A stretch of DNA of 64,000 bases from assembly GCA_025359905.1 (NCBI GenBank), contig JANYDF010000118.1:24351-88350 (forward strand), given 5' to 3'. A model generated the notes under the pieces. The model did no database searches, had not been told where the DNA came from, and worked only from the letters and a program-made list of their open reading frames with translations. Positions 61,326-64,000 of this stretch are shown in pieces; the stretch's first letter is position 1; each line of letters begins with the position of its first letter. The position numbers and the translations under genes were made by a program. Source of the stretch: Rhodospirillales bacterium. GTDB taxonomy: Bacteria > Pseudomonadota > Alphaproteobacteria > Acetobacterales > Acetobacteraceae.

Positions 61326-61557
61326 TTGCGGATTTAGCTCGGCGCGCCGCGCATTGCGGTTGTGTTGCGGTTGCATGAAACCCTCGCTATCGTCTGTGCT
61401 CAGCGGCGGCGCCTGACGGCGCTGCCGTGCCGGAAGGCGCGCCGCAGAAGCGCGCCAGCACATGGGGCGCTGTTCTGCTGACCGGCCGCAGCCCGGCTCA
61501 CGGGCGGCGTTGACCGTCCAGCGCAAAGCGCTCCCAACCAGGGAAGGCGCGGCGCCG

Positions 61558-61764
61558 ATGCCTAAAGGGACAGTCAAGTGGTTCAATCCGACCAAGGGGT
61601 ATGGCTTCGTCGCCCCGGACACCGGGGGCAAGGACGTGTTCGTCCATATCAGTGCGGTGCAGAAGGCTGGGCTGCGGACCCTCAATGAGGGGCAGGCCAT
61701 CGGCTTTGAAATCGAGCAGCAGCAGAACGGCCGGGCTGCGGCCGTCAATCTCACCACGGATTGA
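61558..61764 (+). CDS. Cold-shock protein (CspA family)
   Basis: The 68-residue protein is a single cold-shock domain with RNP1-type KGYGFVAPD (13-21) and RNP2-type VFVHISAV (28-35). The N-terminal [15 protein letters not shown] is standard. These proteins bind single-stranded RNA/DNA and act as RNA chaperones. The upstream open frame extends to 61462, but ATG 61558 gives the normal family start. A 232-bp spacer after gcrA may include a long structured 5' leader, as is usual for csp genes. Confidence 0.95.
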   Translation: MPKGTVKWFNPTKGYGFVAPDTGGKDVFVHISAVQKAGLRTLNEGQAIGFEIEQQQNGRAAAVNLTTD

Positions 61765-61899
61765 CGCGCGGCTGCCACGGGCGGCATTGATGGGCTCCGC
61801 CGGGACGCGGAGCACGTTTTGCTTGCGGCCTTCACGGCGACGATCAGCAGCGTCCCATCTACGGACCCGCCAAGCTGCCGCAAGGATCGCTCGACAGAC

Positions 61900-62559
61900 A
61901 TGACCGAAGCCCTGACGCCCGCCGAGCGTAAACCCCACCCGCGCGCGGCACTGGACGCTGATTCGGTGCGCGCTGCTTACGCCCGCTGGGCGGGGGTGTA
62001 CGACGCTGTGTTCGGCGGGGTCTCGGCTTGGGGCCGCCGCGCGGCAGTGGCGGCGGTCAACGCGCTGCCTGGCCGCCAAGTCCTCGAAGTCGGCGTCGGC
62101 ACCGGCCTTGCATTGCCGCACTATGCGGCTGGTAAGCGGGTGACCGGCATCGACCTGTCAGGCGAAATGCTGGCCCGCGCCCGCGCCCGCGCCACCGGGG
62201 CGGCGACGGTTGAGGCGCTGCTCGAAATGGACGCCGAGGCCACCAGCTTCCCGGACAACTCGTTCGATATCGCGGTAGCGATGTTCGTCGCCTCGGTGGT
62301 GCCGCATCCGCGCCGCCTGATGGAGGAACTGCGCCGGGTGGTGCGGCCGGGCGGCGATATTTTATTCGTCAACCACTTCGCCGCCGAGAAAGGGCCGCGC
62401 TGGTGGGCCGAGCGGGCGATGGCCCCGGCCTCGCGCGCGCTCGGCTGGCACCCGGATTTCCGCCTCGAAGCGCTGTTGCCACCGGAAGATGTCGCATCGG
62501 CCGATCTGCGGCCAATGCCGCCCGTGGGGCTGTTCACCCTGGTGCGGTTGCGGAACTAA
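61900..62559 (+). CDS. Class I SAM methyltransferase, PmtA-like
   Basis: The 219-residue protein has the SAM-binding Rossmann fold: YARWAGVYDAVFG (about 27-39), motif I VLEVGVGTGLALPHY (about 60-74), VTGIDLSGEMLARARARA (about 80-97), DAEATSFPDNSFDIAVAMFVASVV in parts (about 109-132) and RVVRPGGDILFVNHF. This pattern matches bacterial phosphatidylethanolamine N-methyltransferases of the Rhodobacter PmtA type, which make phosphatidylcholine, but ubiquinone and other lipid methyltransferases are close. ATG 61900 is the first start giving a family-like N-terminus. Confidence 0.82.
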   Translation: MTEALTPAERKPHPRAALDADSVRAAYARWAGVYDAVFGGVSAWGRRAAVAAVNALPGRQVLEVGVGTGLALPHYAAGKRVTGIDLSGEMLARARARATGAATVEALLEMDAEATSFPDNSFDIAVAMFVASVVPHPRRLMEELRRVVRPGGDILFVNHFAAEKGPRWWAERAMAPASRALGWHPDFRLEALLPPEDVASADLRPMPPVGLFTLVRLRN

Positions 62560-62704
62560 CGCGGCGGCACGGCGGCATTCCGGCGCTGCGGGGGCCGTGC
62601 GGCGAATGATCGGGCCTTGATCTGGACGTAAGCCTCCTGTAGCCCACTTGCTGCGGTGCAGGGTCGCTCAGGTCCCTGTGGCTAATCAGCGGGATGGATA
62701 GCCG

Positions 62705-64000
<1,296 letters not shown>

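Overview
The window is about 64 kb of high-GC DNA from an alphaproteobacterium. GcrA, a PmtA-like methyltransferase, an argD-argF-hslO neighbourhood and a caa3/aa3-type ctaC-ctaD pair support this. The gene content and the style of the GC-rich palindromes suggest Rhodospirillales, probably Acetobacteraceae; that finer placement is inference. There are no rRNA, tRNA, CRISPR or insertion-sequence genes that I can support.

Layout. 1-3426: end of the 2-oxoglutarate dehydrogenase operon (sucA 3' part, sucB, lpd). 3463-24541: a nearly complete cobalamin (B12) locus. cbiB (+), cobQ-cobO-cobU (-), then a cobalamin riboswitch and the long + strand series DUF1636-cobW-cobN-cobG-cobH-cobI-cobJ, cobL-cobE-cobM, cobA-cobB-cobT-cobS, with cobK, cbiD and the phosphatase cobC on the opposite strand. 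The ring-contraction enzyme is the aerobic CobG and the chelatase subunit is CobN, but CobF is absent here and CbiD is present, so the corrin pathway is a hybrid. 24712-29298: a sugar ABC transporter of the rhamnose/AI-2 family, closed by a strong terminator. 29726-32686: a large repetitive, cysteine-rich surface-type protein whose 5' end is broken by a frameshifting deletion.

32837-45442: an amino-acid and osmolyte catabolic region. It holds a DddP-type DMSP lyase candidate, an ornithine cyclodeaminase/pyrroline-2-carboxylate reductase homologue, PutA (with a GTTGCA inverted-repeat operator in front), RidA, a D-amino-acid dehydrogenase, an Asp/Glu racemase-family enzyme, a GT61 glycosyltransferase and the two subunits of aconitase X. 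AcnX, the reductase and PutA together would convert cis-3-hydroxy-L-proline to glutamate. 45492-50830: TPR protein, HtrA/Deg protease and a two-component system. 50840-57380: lipoprotein, Hsp33, Uma2-like protein, MFS transporter, argF, argD, recX. 57734-64000: CoA-transferase, CHAP lipoprotein, tatA, mtnC (without a normal start codon), gcrA, a cold-shock protein, a pmtA-like methyltransferase and cytochrome oxidase subunits II and I (I is cut by the window edge).

Noteworthy non-coding or structural signals: five 24-bp tandem repeats that multiply the first beta strand of CobB; an in-frame palindrome inside cobN; an 84-bp inverted repeat between cobE and cobM; and a DnaA-box-like site plus two GANTC sites upstream of gcrA. 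Several short perfect tandem duplications suggest replication slippage. All family assignments come from reading motifs in the translations; no database search was run.
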